From contig NZ_JAANMS010000020.1 of the NCBI RefSeq assembly GCF_011250565.1, positions 1-64,000 of the forward strand: a stretch of 64,000 nucleotides of DNA, read 5' to 3'. Shown piece by piece: positions 18,476 through 27,503 of this stretch. Numbering within the stretch: position 1 is the first letter of the stretch; the number at the start of each line of letters is the position of its first letter. This DNA is from Nocardioides sp. IC4_145. GTDB taxonomy: Bacteria > Actinomycetota > Actinomycetes > Propionibacteriales > Nocardioidaceae. The notes beneath the pieces are model-generated. The model worked only from the letters and a program-made list of their open reading frames with translations. It was not told where the DNA came from and ran no database searches. The translations under genes and the position numbers were made by a program.

Positions 18476-19123
18476 TCAGCGGAGGGACGCGACGTACTGC
18501 TCGGCCTTGCGGCGGGCCTTGGCCGCCAGCCCGTCGACCTCCAGCAGCTGCGGCAGCAGCGCCGGCTCGGTGTGCAGCGCGCGGAACATCGTCCCGATCG
18601 TCACCCCGTGCCCCGGACGGTGGACGACGCGCACCTCGTCACCGGCCTCGAGCGTGCCCGGGGCGAGCACGCGGAGGTAGGCGCCCGGCGCGCCGTCGAG
18701 GGTGAACCGCTTCACCCAGGCGCGGTTGTCGAAGCCGCACCGGCCCATCCAGGTCTTGAAGTCGTTGCAGGGGGTGCGGACGTAGGCGACCTCGAGCAGC
18801 ACCGAGCCCACCTCCCAGCGCTCCCCCACCTCGGCCTCGGTCACCTCGACGCCGCGGGTGGTGAGGTTCTCCGCGAACTGGCCGTCGCGGACCTCCTGGC
18901 CCAGGTCGACCGCCCACCGGTCGAGGTCCTCGCGGGCGTAGGCGTAGACCGCCTGGTCGGGGCCGCCGTGGTGCCGGGTGTCGGACACCTCGTCGCCGGC
19001 GAGGCCGAGCCGGCCCACCTCGACCGGACCCGTGACGGGCGCCTTGTCGATGCTGGTGCGGCCGATGCCGGCCCAGGCTGCCTCGCGGGGCGTGCCGACG
19101 TTGACGGAGACGAGCTGGGACAC
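18476..19123 (-). CDS. MOSC domain protein (YiiM-like)
   Basis: A 215-residue MOSC-domain protein resembling YiiM, a family using a conserved cysteine in molybdenum-cofactor-linked sulfur transfer or N-hydroxylated-base reduction. Visible are VYAYAREDLDRW, FAENLTTRG and the conserved Cys in RTPCNDFKTWMG, then APGAYLRVL. The GTG at 19123 is preferred over 19156 because CAGAAT lies exactly at -12 to -7, suggesting a leaderless transcript. Physiological substrate unknown. Confidence 0.82.
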   Translation of the reverse strand: MSQLVSVNVGTPREAAWAGIGRTSIDKAPVTGPVEVGRLGLAGDEVSDTRHHGGPDQAVYAYAREDLDRWAVDLGQEVRDGQFAENLTTRGVEVTEAEVGERWEVGSVLLEVAYVRTPCNDFKTWMGRCGFDNRAWVKRFTLDGAPGAYLRVLAPGTLEAGDEVRVVHRPGHGVTIGTMFRALHTEPALLPQLLEVDGLAAKARRKAEQYVASLR

Positions 19124-19129
19124 GCGGCG

Positions 19130-19135
19130 ATTCTG
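19130..19135 (-). promoter_or_regulatory. -10-like element of MOSC gene
   Basis: CAGAAT (minus strand) differs from TANNNT only at the first base and ends seven bases before the GTG at 19123. Confidence 0.3.
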
Positions 19136-19186
19136 TCCCGGGAGGGGCGTCCGCACCGCATCTTCGCGGCGATCCGGTCGCCGACG

Positions 19187-20008
19187 TCAGTCCTGGACCG
19201 CCTTGGTCACCGCGACGCAGCGGGTCACGAGCTCCTGGTCGCCGAGCGCCGCGAGCGCGCGGTGGACGGTGCGGACGACGACCCAGTCCCGGGCGCGGTC
19301 CTCGTCGAGCAGCGCAGCGTCGATCGCCGCGTGGAACCGGCGCCGCAGCGACCCGCGCACGTCACCGGCGACGTCGTCCCACTGGTGCCACAGCAGCGGC
19401 GCGACCTCGCTGTGCGGGTCGCCGGCGAGCGGCTTGGGCGACACGGCGCGCCACTCGTCCGGTGCCTCCGGCCCCGCGGCGACCAGGTGGGCGGGGTGGA
19501 GGTCGGCGTGCAGCAGGCGCTCCTCCCCCGGGTCGGCGACCAGGTCCCGTCCGAGGGCGACGGCCTGCTCGACCAGCCGGCGCGGCAGCGGCGCGTCCCG
19601 CGGGAGGGCGGCGAGCGCGGCGCTCCGCTCGGCGACGTACGCCGCCAGCCGGGGCACCTGCGGCGGCGGGTCGACGTGGAGGCCTACGAGCTGCGCGCCG
19701 ACCAGCTCGGCGGCCGCGACGTCCCACAGCCCGGCGCGCGGGTCGGCGGCGTCCGGTCCGGCCAGCCGCTCGAGCAGCAGGGCGCGGCGGTGCGGGTCGG
19801 CCCGCAGGAGCCGGACCGCACCGTGGCCGCCCCACCGCTGCAGCGCCAGCGCCTCGTGCTCGGTGCGCTCCTCGACCACGCCGACCTTCAGCACCGCCGG
19901 GCCCCGCTCGCCGACGACCGGCAGCACGGTCGCCCGGCGGGCCGGCAGGGGTGGCCCGTCCGGGGTGAGCTCCCAGGCGTCCAGGAGCTCCTCGACGCGG
20001 CCGGCCAC
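19187..20008 (-). CDS. aminoglycoside phosphotransferase (APH(6)/hydroxyurea type)
   Basis: A 273-residue kinase-like protein of the streptomycin/hydroxyurea phosphotransferase family. The catalytic loop is HADLHPAHLV and the metal-binding segment is SPKPLAGDPHSEVAPLL, both typical. The family contains true resistance enzymes and many small-molecule kinases, so resistance cannot be assumed. The GTG at 20008 follows CAGGAT placed at -12 to -7. Confidence 0.75.
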   Translation of the reverse strand: MAGRVEELLDAWELTPDGPPLPARRATVLPVVGERGPAVLKVGVVEERTEHEALALQRWGGHGAVRLLRADPHRRALLLERLAGPDAADPRAGLWDVAAAELVGAQLVGLHVDPPPQVPRLAAYVAERSAALAALPRDAPLPRRLVEQAVALGRDLVADPGEERLLHADLHPAHLVAAGPEAPDEWRAVSPKPLAGDPHSEVAPLLWHQWDDVAGDVRGSLRRRFHAAIDAALLDEDRARDWVVVRTVHRALAALGDQELVTRCVAVTKAVQD

Positions 20009-20014
20009 GGCTCC

Positions 20015-20020
20015 ATCCTG
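20015..20020 (-). promoter_or_regulatory. -10-like element of APH(6)-type gene
   Basis: CAGGAT ends seven bases before the GTG. The same hexamer is at the same distance before the genes at 35774 and 36735. Confidence 0.3.
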
Positions 20021-20095
20021 CCCCGCGCAGGGTTGCGCGGCGGAGGGTTGACCGGTCGCCCGACGGGGTAGACGCTCGCCCGGGGGGTTCGTCGC

Positions 20096-21553
20096 ATGCG
20101 CTTGACCGACCGGTTCGTGGACCGGCTGCCGTGGGTGCGCAGCCAGCGACCCCTCCTCGTGCTCCTCGACGTGCTGGCGGTCGTGGTGGCCGCGGCGCCG
20201 GTGCTCGGCACGGTGGACATCAACGCCGTGCCGGTCGCCGCGGCCGCGGCCGCGGTGTTCCTGACCTGCCACAGCGCCGACCTCTACCGCCCGCGGCTGG
20301 TGCTCTCCGCGCTCGAGGACCTGCCCCGGCTGCTGCTCGCCGCGGGGCTCGGCACGCTCGCGCTGGTGGCCGCGGCGCCCCGGATCGGCGTGACCGGCGA
20401 CCCGACCTGGCCGGTGGTGCCGGCGTTCGCCGCGAGCCTGGCGCTGCTGCTCGTCGCGCTGCGCGCGGCGGCGTACGCCACGACCCACGCGCTGCGCCGA
20501 GGTGGTCGCGCCGGGCACCCGGTCATCATCGTCGGCGGTGAGCCCGTCGGGTCCGCGCTGGCGGCGACGCTGCTCGACCAGCCGCACCTGGGCCTGCGTC
20601 CGGTGGGCATCGTCGAGCGCGGCGCGAGCGCCCGGCGGCTGCCGGTGCCGCTGCTCGGCGGCATCGACCGGCTCGAGCGGGCGATGACGGACCTCAGCGT
20701 GCACGACGTGGTCTTCGCGTTCCCGGAGCCGCCGGACGCCGAGACCGTCGCGGTCGTGCGCCGGTGCGTCGAGCGCGACCACCAGGTCTTCGTCGTGCCC
20801 CGGTTCCACGAGCTGATGGGTGCCACCGGCACCCGGGGCACCGAGGTCGTCCAGGGCGTCACGCTGATGCGGCTGCGGCGCTGGGGCCACCGCCCGCTCG
20901 CCCGCTGGGGCAAGCGGGCGCTGGACGTGTGCCTCGCCTCGGTCGGCCTGGTGCTCGCCGCGCCGGTCATCGCGGCCTGCGCACTGGCGTCGCGGATCGA
21001 GACCGGGCCGGGGGTGGTCTTCAGGCAGACGCGCGTGGGCGTCGGCGGCCGGCCGTTCACGCTCTACAAGCTGCGCTCGCTCAAGCCCGACGACGAGGCC
21101 GAGAGCGCCACCCGGTGGAGCATCGACGGCGACGAGCGCGTCGGCCCGGTCGGCCGGTTCCTGCGGCGCACGAGCCTGGACGAACTGCCCCAGCTGGTCA
21201 ACGTGCTCAAGGGCGACATGAGCCTGGTCGGCCCGCGGCCCGAGCGGCCCTACTTCGTCGACACGTTCAGCCGCGCGGAGAGCCGGTACGCCGACCGCCA
21301 CCGCGTCCCGACCGGGCTGACGGGGCTGGCGCAGGTCCACCGCCTGCGGGGCGACACCTCGATCTCCGAGCGCACCCGCGTCGACAACTTCTACATCGAG
21401 AACTGGTCGCTGTGGAGCGACGTCAAGATCCTGTGCCGGACCCTCCCGGTCCTCGTCCGGGCGCCGCGGGGAGAGGTCGGCGCCGTGCGGCTCGGCCCCG
21501 CTGCTCCCGCAGCACGGCCAGGTAGACGTCGAGGACCCGGCGCGCCGAGCTGA
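20096..21553 (+). CDS. exopolysaccharide polyprenyl glycosylphosphotransferase
   Basis: A 485-residue membrane sugar transferase that would start exopolysaccharide assembly by moving a sugar-1-phosphate onto undecaprenyl phosphate. It has several N-terminal membrane segments (about 20-140), a Rossmann-like region, then the bacterial sugar transferase domain from about 278 (KRALDVCLASVGLVLAAPVI) with FTLYKLRSL and SLDELPQLVNVLKGDMSLVGPRP. GGGGGG lies upstream of the ATG. Its last 131 bases overlap the convergent glycosyltransferase gene, an unusually long overlap. Confidence 0.9.
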   Translation: MRLTDRFVDRLPWVRSQRPLLVLLDVLAVVVAAAPVLGTVDINAVPVAAAAAAVFLTCHSADLYRPRLVLSALEDLPRLLLAAGLGTLALVAAAPRIGVTGDPTWPVVPAFAASLALLLVALRAAAYATTHALRRGGRAGHPVIIVGGEPVGSALAATLLDQPHLGLRPVGIVERGASARRLPVPLLGGIDRLERAMTDLSVHDVVFAFPEPPDAETVAVVRRCVERDHQVFVVPRFHELMGATGTRGTEVVQGVTLMRLRRWGHRPLARWGKRALDVCLASVGLVLAAPVIAACALASRIETGPGVVFRQTRVGVGGRPFTLYKLRSLKPDDEAESATRWSIDGDERVGPVGRFLRRTSLDELPQLVNVLKGDMSLVGPRPERPYFVDTFSRAESRYADRHRVPTGLTGLAQVHRLRGDTSISERTRVDNFYIENWSLWSDVKILCRTLPVLVRAPRGEVGAVRLGPAAPAARPGRRRGPGAPS

Positions 21554-22646
21554 GCTCGTCGTGGTGGTCCTCCACGTGCGACCGCCCGGCCCAGCCCTCC
21601 TCGCCGGCCTCCACCGGCGCCTCGAGCCGGTAGACCACGGCGTCGGCCAGCGCGGCGACGTCACCGGGCGGGACCAGCTGGCCCGCCTCGGCGGGCACGG
21701 CCTCGGCGATCCCGGGCACGGCGGTGGCGACCACGCTGCGCCCACAGGCCATCGCCTCGAGCGGCGCCAGCGCCATCCCCTCCCAGCGCGAAGGCGCGAC
21801 GACGACGTCGGCCGCGGCCAGCCACAGCGGCACGTCGGTGCGCGCGCCGACCAGCAGCACGCCGTCGAGGTCCGCGGCGCGCCGCTCGAGCGCCGAGCGC
21901 TCCGGCCCGTCGCCGACGAGCACCAGCTGGGCGTCCGGCACCCGCTCCCGGACCGACGGCCAGGCGTCGAGCAGCACGTCCTGGCCCTTCTGCCGGGCCA
22001 GCCGGCCCACGCACACCGCCGTGGGCACGTCGCGCAGCCCCAGCCCCGCCCGCGCGGCCAACCGCTCGTGCTGCTCCTTCAGCTGCAGGCGCCGCAGGTC
22101 CACCCCGTTGGGCAGCACGACCGTCGGCACCTCGATGCCGGCCTCCTCGCCGGCCAGCCGCTCGGCCTCGCCGACGCACACGAGGCGGTGCGTCCAGCGC
22201 GCCGCGAGCCGCTCCCACCGCAGCGAGGCACGGCGTACCGACCCTTCGACGGCCAGGAAGGACCACGCGTGCGGCTGGAAGACCGTCGGCCGCCCACCGC
22301 GCACCGCGAGCCGGCCGGTCAGGCCGGCCTTGGCGCTGTGCAGGTGCACGACGTCGGGATCGACCTCGGCGAGGATGCGCCGCAGCTCGACGGTCTCGGC
22401 CAGCACCGAGCGGCCCGGACCACGGGTCGCCGACCACCAGCGCACCTCGGCGCCGGCGGCGCGCGCGGAGTAGCCCAACCACCCGTGGGTCGGGCAGATG
22501 ACGGTCACCCGCCAGCCGCGCCGCAGCTGTTCGCGGATGTAGGAGTACTGCACCACGGCCACGCCCTCGGAGGCGGGCTCGGACACGTGGGCCACGTGGA
22601 GCCGGCGGCGGATCCCGCCGTCCGGGCGCCTCGGTCGCCTGCGCAC
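21423..22646 (-). CDS. GT4-family glycosyltransferase
   Basis: A 407-residue GT-B glycosyltransferase. It has an N-terminal acceptor domain (HVAHVSEPASEGVAVVQYSYIREQLRRGW), VCVGRLARQKGQDVLLDAW about 220 and the nucleotide-sugar motif PSRWEGMALAPLEAMACG about 300. The Arg/Pro/Gly-rich C-terminal tail (about 375-407) overlaps the opposite-strand sugar transferase and may be non-essential. It is the last gene of the minus-strand EPS operon, nine bases after the Wzz-like gene. Confidence 0.85.
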   Translation of the reverse strand: MRRRPRRPDGGIRRRLHVAHVSEPASEGVAVVQYSYIREQLRRGWRVTVICPTHGWLGYSARAAGAEVRWWSATRGPGRSVLAETVELRRILAEVDPDVVHLHSAKAGLTGRLAVRGGRPTVFQPHAWSFLAVEGSVRRASLRWERLAARWTHRLVCVGEAERLAGEEAGIEVPTVVLPNGVDLRRLQLKEQHERLAARAGLGLRDVPTAVCVGRLARQKGQDVLLDAWPSVRERVPDAQLVLVGDGPERSALERRAADLDGVLLVGARTDVPLWLAAADVVVAPSRWEGMALAPLEAMACGRSVVATAVPGIAEAVPAEAGQLVPPGDVAALADAVVYRLEAPVEAGEEGWAGRSHVEDHHDELSSARRVLDVYLAVLREQRGRAARRRPLPAAPGRGPGGSGTGS

Positions 22647-22655
22647 GCCCGCCCC

Positions 22656-23924
22656 CTAGGTGAGCACCCGCTCGGCGCGGCGCCCCACGAGCACCGAGCC
22701 GAGCAGGCCGGCGCCGACCGAGCGGACCCGGTCGGCGTGGGCGCGGAGCGCGGCGGCGGACACCTGGCCCTCGGGCACCACCATGAGCAGCGCCCCCCGG
22801 GCGGCCATCACCCGCGCGTCGTCGCAGGACTCGAGGGCGGGCGCGAGCACGACGACGACGTCGTACGTCGCCTCCGCCTCGGCCATCCTGTCGGCGAAGA
22901 CCGTCTCGAGCATCGACTCGTACGGCTCGGAGCCCGCGTCGCCGGCGGGCAGGACGCTCAGCAGCTCGACCGGGCCGGGGCTGACCGCGCGGGACAGCCC
23001 GGTCCCGGCGAGCACGTCGAAGAGACCCGGGGTGTCCGGCTCCGCGGCGATCGGGCGGCCGTGGCGCGGACCGATCCGGCCGTCGACGAGCAGCACGGTC
23101 CGGCCGACGTTGGCCAGCGAGATCGCCAGGTTGGCCCCGACCCAGACGTTGACCTCGCCCGGCGTCACGCCGGCGACCACCACCCGGCTGACCGGGGCGC
23201 CGGCCGCCTCGGCCTCGAGGGCGATGCGCAGCTGCCGGAAGACGTCGGCCGCGGCCGTGCCGGGGTAGAGCGCCGGCAGCGTCGTCGGGTCGCGCGGGAC
23301 CCCGACGTGCGCGAGCAGCGGCGCGCCGGTGGCCTCCTCGAGCGCGGTCCCGTCGTCGACGGTGCTGGTGCGCCGGTCGCGGGCGACCGCCGCGACGACG
23401 GCCAGCACGATCGCCAGGGCCGCGCCGCCACCGATCGCGAGCAGCAGGTTCGGGCTGCTGTAGGTGCGCGGCGGCTGCGCCTCGTTGGTCTGGGTGAACC
23501 GGAACGCGTCGGTGCTCGGGTCGTAGTACGGCAGCGTGACCGCGACCCGGTTGGCCAGGTCCGCGGCGACCTGCGGGTCGGAGTCCTCGGCAACGACCTG
23601 GATGAGGATCGTGCCGCCGACCCACTCCGCGTCCACCGCCGACCGCAGGTCGCTGACCTCGCGCTCGACGTCGAGCGTGCCCTGCACCTCGGTGAGCAGC
23701 TCGCGGCTGCTCGCGAGCTCCGCGATCGTGCCCCGCAGCGCGTCGAGGTCGTCGGGCGACTCCAGGGTCGCCGGGTCCGCGGCCGCCGCGAGCACCGCGG
23801 TGGACCGGTAGGTCTTCGGTGCCAGTGCCACGCCGACGGCCACGGCGGCCGCCGTCACCGCCAGCACGAGCAGGACGAGCAGGCGTTGGCGCCACAGCGC
23901 CCCGCCGATCTGGTGCAGCTCCAT
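22656..23924 (-). CDS. Wzz/chain-length protein with degenerate BY-kinase domain
   Basis: A 422-residue polysaccharide co-polymerase. The first membrane helix is at about 15-34, the periplasmic Wzz region about 35-155, the second helix about 160-181, and a cytoplasmic BY-kinase-like P-loop domain runs from about 190. The Walker A position reads GVTPGEVNVW (252-261), lacking the GK[ST] lysine, while Walker A' (VLLVDGRIGP) keeps its aspartate. No C-terminal tyrosine cluster is present. It probably controls chain length without kinase activity. Start 23924 is favoured by GGGGGA upstream. Confidence 0.82.
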   Translation of the reverse strand: MELHQIGGALWRQRLLVLLVLAVTAAAVAVGVALAPKTYRSTAVLAAAADPATLESPDDLDALRGTIAELASSRELLTEVQGTLDVEREVSDLRSAVDAEWVGGTILIQVVAEDSDPQVAADLANRVAVTLPYYDPSTDAFRFTQTNEAQPPRTYSSPNLLLAIGGGAALAIVLAVVAAVARDRRTSTVDDGTALEEATGAPLLAHVGVPRDPTTLPALYPGTAAADVFRQLRIALEAEAAGAPVSRVVVAGVTPGEVNVWVGANLAISLANVGRTVLLVDGRIGPRHGRPIAAEPDTPGLFDVLAGTGLSRAVSPGPVELLSVLPAGDAGSEPYESMLETVFADRMAEAEATYDVVVVLAPALESCDDARVMAARGALLMVVPEGQVSAAALRAHADRVRSVGAGLLGSVLVGRRAERVLT

Positions 23925-23956
23925 CGTGTTTCCCCCCATGGTGGTGCCGGTCGTTC

Positions 23957-25051
23957 TCAGGTCACGTCTCGGTAGATCGCGTCGTACGACGCCGTCATCG
24001 CCGCCGGCGAGAACCGCCGCTCGACGAGCAGGGCGGCCGCGGCGGCCAGGTCGCCCCGGCGTCCGGGGTCCTCCAGCAGGCGGTGGACGGCCCCGGCCCA
24101 CGCGTCCGCGGTCGGCTCGGCCACCAGCTCGACCGCGCCGCCCAACGAGGTGAGCCCGCCCACGGCCGACGCGGCCACCGGCACGCCGGCGGCCATCGCC
24201 TCGAGCACCGACATCGGCAGCCCCTCGCGGTCGCTGGCCAGCACGAGCAGGTCGGCGGCGGCGAGCAGCCGGTCGACGTCGCGACGGTCGCCGAGGAGGC
24301 GGACCCGGTCAGAGACACCCGCGGTCTTGATCCGCCGCTCGAGGTCGGCGCGGCCGGCCCCGTCGCCGGCGACGAGGAGCAGGGGCGCACCCACACCCGC
24401 GCCCGCCTCCGTGCTCCGGTGCGGCAGCCGCGCCCAGGCGTCGACGAGCAGGTCGTGGCGCTTGGGCGCCACGAGGCGGGCCACGCTCACCGCGACCGGC
24501 GCCTCCTCGGGCAGGCCGAGGGCTGCGCGTGCGGCGGCCCGACCGGGCAGGCGCAGCGCCGGCGCGGCGTTCTCGACGACGCGGAGCCGGTCCGCGGGCA
24601 GCCCGCCGTCGCGCAGCCGGTCGGCGACGTCGTCGGAGACGGCGACGACGACGTCGGCGCAGCCGCGCAGCAGCCGGGCGGCGCGCGGGTAGTCCGCGGG
24701 AGCCAGGCCGTGCACGGTCGTGACCAGCGGCGCGGGCCGCCCGGCGGCGCGCTGGGCCAGCGACGCCGCGGCGGTGGCCCGGACGTTGTGCGTGTGCAGC
24801 AGGTCGGCGGGCCGGCGCCGGAGGCAGCGGGCCAGCCGAGCGACCGAGCGGGCCAGGGCCGGGGCGCCCGGCCTCCGCAGCGGCACCGGCACCAGGTCGG
24901 CGCCGCGGCCGGCGACGTCGGCGGTGCGCCAGCCACGGTCGCTGGCCACGGCGACCTGGTCGCCGCGCTCGATGCGGTCGGCAGCCAGGTCCGCGACGAC
25001 CGCTTCCGCGCCGCCCGACCCCATCTCGGCGATGACCATGAGCGTCCTCAC
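23957..25051 (-). CDS. GT4-family glycosyltransferase
   Basis: A 364-residue GT-B glycosyltransferase with an N-terminal glycine-rich motif IAEMGSGGAEAVVADLA, VSVARLVAPKRHDLLVDAW about 190 and the donor-site segment ASDREGLPMSVLEAMAAGVPV about 280. The GTG overlaps the upstream GT stop (GTGA). It ends 32 bases before the Wzz-like gene. Sugar and linkage specificity cannot be predicted. Confidence 0.87.
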   Translation of the reverse strand: MRTLMVIAEMGSGGAEAVVADLAADRIERGDQVAVASDRGWRTADVAGRGADLVPVPLRRPGAPALARSVARLARCLRRRPADLLHTHNVRATAAASLAQRAAGRPAPLVTTVHGLAPADYPRAARLLRGCADVVVAVSDDVADRLRDGGLPADRLRVVENAAPALRLPGRAAARAALGLPEEAPVAVSVARLVAPKRHDLLVDAWARLPHRSTEAGAGVGAPLLLVAGDGAGRADLERRIKTAGVSDRVRLLGDRRDVDRLLAAADLLVLASDREGLPMSVLEAMAAGVPVAASAVGGLTSLGGAVELVAEPTADAWAGAVHRLLEDPGRRGDLAAAAALLVERRFSPAAMTASYDAIYRDVT

Positions 25052-26148
25052 GAGCGCACCTCGTCGTAGACCCGTTGCAGCCCGTCGACGCACGCGGCGA
25101 GCGAGAAGGACTCCTCCACCCGGTCGCGGGCCGCCTTGCCCGCGCGCTCGCGCAGCCCGTCGTCCTCGACCATCGTGCGGAGCGCCGCGGTCAGCGCGGC
25201 CGGGTCGTCCGCCGGCACCAGCAGCCCCTCGACGCCGTCGCGGACGACCTCGGGCACCCCGCCGACGGCGGTCGCGACGACCGGCAGCCCGCAGGACATC
25301 GCCTGCAGGACCGACAGCGGCAGGTTCTCCGCGGCGGAGGTGAGCGCGAGCAGGTGCCCGCGGGCGTACGCCGGCGCCGGGTCCGGCAGCCAGCCGGTGA
25401 GCTCCACCCGCCCGGTCAGCGCCGGCTCGGCCGCGCGCCGCTCGACCAGGAGCCGCTCGGGGCCGTCGCCGACGACCAGCGCGCGGGCGGCCGGCACCGC
25501 GGCGAGCGCGTCGAGCAGCAGGCCGACCCGCTTCACCCCGCCGAGCACGCCGGACCACACCATGGTCACCGGCCCGTCCGGGGCGGCGGCCGGGCGCCAC
25601 CGGGCCGGGTCGACGCCGTTGTGCACCACCGACACGATCTCCTCCGGAAGCCCCACCCGCGCCACGGCGTACGTCGCCACGGCGGCGCTCGGCACGACGA
25701 CCCGGGCCCGGGCCCAGCGGGTCACCAGCCGCTCGCCGGTCAGGTAGTAGAGCCGGTCGCGGCGCCGCCGGTCGGCCGCCCGCACGTTGCCGGCGACCAG
25801 GTCGGAGAGACCGTCGGCGACGCCGTGCAGGGTGTAGACGACCGGAGCGCCCAGCACCGGCGCGGCCAGGCGGGCCAGCCAGCCGGCGCGCCGGTCGTGC
25901 GCGTGCACGACGTCGGCGCGCAGCGACCGCAGCAGGGCGAGCGCGTCGCGGGCTCCGCGGGCGTCGGCCTTCCCGGCGACGGTCGTGCCGTGCCAGGTGA
26001 CGCCCGGCACGTGCACCGCCCGCGGGCCGACCACGTGGCTGTCCACGCCGCGGCGCGCCAGCTCGCCGGCCACGTCGACCGCGTGGTCGACCGGCCCGCC
26101 GGAGACCTGGGTCAGCACCTGCACGACCCGCGTCCCGTGCCGGGTCAT
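25048..26148 (-). CDS. GT4-family glycosyltransferase
   Basis: A 366-residue GT-B glycosyltransferase. It starts VVQVLTQVSGGPVDHAVDVAGELARRG, has HAHDRRAGWLARLAAP, the nucleotide-sugar motif SAAENLPLSVLQAMSCGLPVVA (about 283-304) and the usual C-terminal helix. It is coupled by ATGA overlap to the Wzy-like gene and by GTGA overlap to the next glycosyltransferase, so it is translated as part of one operon. Confidence 0.87.
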   Translation of the reverse strand: MTRHGTRVVQVLTQVSGGPVDHAVDVAGELARRGVDSHVVGPRAVHVPGVTWHGTTVAGKADARGARDALALLRSLRADVVHAHDRRAGWLARLAAPVLGAPVVYTLHGVADGLSDLVAGNVRAADRRRRDRLYYLTGERLVTRWARARVVVPSAAVATYAVARVGLPEEIVSVVHNGVDPARWRPAAAPDGPVTMVWSGVLGGVKRVGLLLDALAAVPAARALVVGDGPERLLVERRAAEPALTGRVELTGWLPDPAPAYARGHLLALTSAAENLPLSVLQAMSCGLPVVATAVGGVPEVVRDGVEGLLVPADDPAALTAALRTMVEDDGLRERAGKAARDRVEESFSLAACVDGLQRVYDEVRS

Positions 26149-27503
26149 GGCAGGCGCTCCCGGGCCAGGCCCGCGCCGAGGGCGCACAGCAGCCAGAACG
26201 GCAGGAAGTACTGCTCGGTCACGAAGACCGCGGCCACCGCGGTCCCGGCCAGCGCGACACCCACCGCGCCCGCGAGCCGGTCGCCGCGTGCGCGCCACCC
26301 CGACCGGGCGGCGAGGTAGCCGGCGCCGAGCAGCCCGAGCCAGGCCGCCAGCCCGAGCAGCCCGAGCTCGGCGGAGGTCTCCAGGTAGGTGTTGTGCGCG
26401 ACGTCGAGGTCGTGGTCGACGTCGTCGGGCAGGCGATCGAGGTACTCCCGGTGCTCGAGCGAGTAGGCCCCGGGACCGTGGCCGAGGACCGGCGCGTCCA
26501 GGGTCATCCGCGCGGCGGACTCCCAGAGGTCGAGCCGCTCGGAGACGTTCTGGTCCGCGACGTCGCCCTTCTGCTCGATGCTCGTCCCGACCAGCTGGGG
26601 GAAGACCGACAGCGCGAGCGCCACGGTGGTCAGCCCGACCAGGCCGAGGACGACCACGGCCCGCCAGGTCACGAGGCGGACCACCAGGGCGACGAGCACC
26701 GCCACCAGCAGGCCGAGCAGCGCCCCCCGGGAGAGCGTGCCGAGGAGGGCCGCGAGCACGACGACGACCACGACGTCGTACGCCCACGGCCGGCGGGAGC
26801 CGGCCCGCAGCGCGACCCCGAGCGGCACGGCAACCAGGAGGAAGAACGCGAGGTCGTTGGGGTCGCCGACCGGGCCGCCGACGCGGCGGTCGGCGCCGAC
26901 CAGGTAGGTCACCAGGCCGCACACCGCGGCCGCGCCGCAGGCCAGCACGTAGCAGCGCGCGACGGTGCGCGGGGCGAGCGGGCCGCGCATCGCGTCGACC
27001 AGCACCAGCAGCACGACCACGAAGCCGGCCCACCTGGCGAGCACCGCCGCACCGGTGCTGCCGTTGGCGTGCAGCGCCGTCGAGGCGAGGAGCACGACGA
27101 CCAGCACGAGCGTCGCCCTGAGGACGGCGGTGCGTCCGTGGCTCCGCGCGCCGGCCAGGGGGTGGGTCGGTCCGCGGAGCGGGCCGCGGCTGCGGCGCAC
27201 CAACCAGGACGCGACCAGCACGACCGCGAGCAGCTTGGTGGCGCGCGGGTCGACGAGCGCGAGGTAGTCCTCGAAGACCGCGGTCGCCACGACCGCCAGC
27301 GCCGCCCACTCCAGACGGACCAGGAGGGCGGTGCCGACCACCAGCGCCGCGAGACCGGCGACGGCGAGCGTCGGCGCGTAGCCGACGGCGAGCCCGCCCA
27401 GCGCCGCCAGCAGCAGCGGCACCACCACGGTCGCGGTGGCGCGCGGGCGCGTCACCGGTGCCTCCCGGCGCAGGCCGAGGGCGAGGGTCAGGTCCGACGT
27501 CAC
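26145..27503 (-). CDS. O-antigen ligase/polymerase-like (Wzy) protein
   Basis: A 452-residue, highly hydrophobic protein with about ten to twelve membrane segments and one larger loop around 320-390 (LDAPVLGHGPGAYSLEHREY, AHNTYLETSAELGLLGL), characteristic of the Wzy_C/WaaL superfamily. In this locus it probably polymerises the repeat unit exported by the flippase. The GTG start overlaps the deacetylase stop. Polymerase versus ligase cannot be separated by sequence. Confidence 0.82.
   Translation of the reverse strand: MTSDLTLALGLRREAPVTRPRATATVVVPLLLAALGGLAVGYAPTLAVAGLAALVVGTALLVRLEWAALAVVATAVFEDYLALVDPRATKLLAVVLVASWLVRRSRGPLRGPTHPLAGARSHGRTAVLRATLVLVVVLLASTALHANGSTGAAVLARWAGFVVVLLVLVDAMRGPLAPRTVARCYVLACGAAAVCGLVTYLVGADRRVGGPVGDPNDLAFFLLVAVPLGVALRAGSRRPWAYDVVVVVVLAALLGTLSRGALLGLLVAVLVALVVRLVTWRAVVVLGLVGLTTVALALSVFPQLVGTSIEQKGDVADQNVSERLDLWESAARMTLDAPVLGHGPGAYSLEHREYLDRLPDDVDHDLDVAHNTYLETSAELGLLGLAAWLGLLGAGYLAARSGWRARGDRLAGAVGVALAGTAVAAVFVTEQYFLPFWLLCALGAGLARERLP

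Noticed and set aside
19187..20008. Antibiotic-resistance gene
   Set aside because: The fold is APH-like, but the family includes many kinases of other substrates and no resistance context is present.
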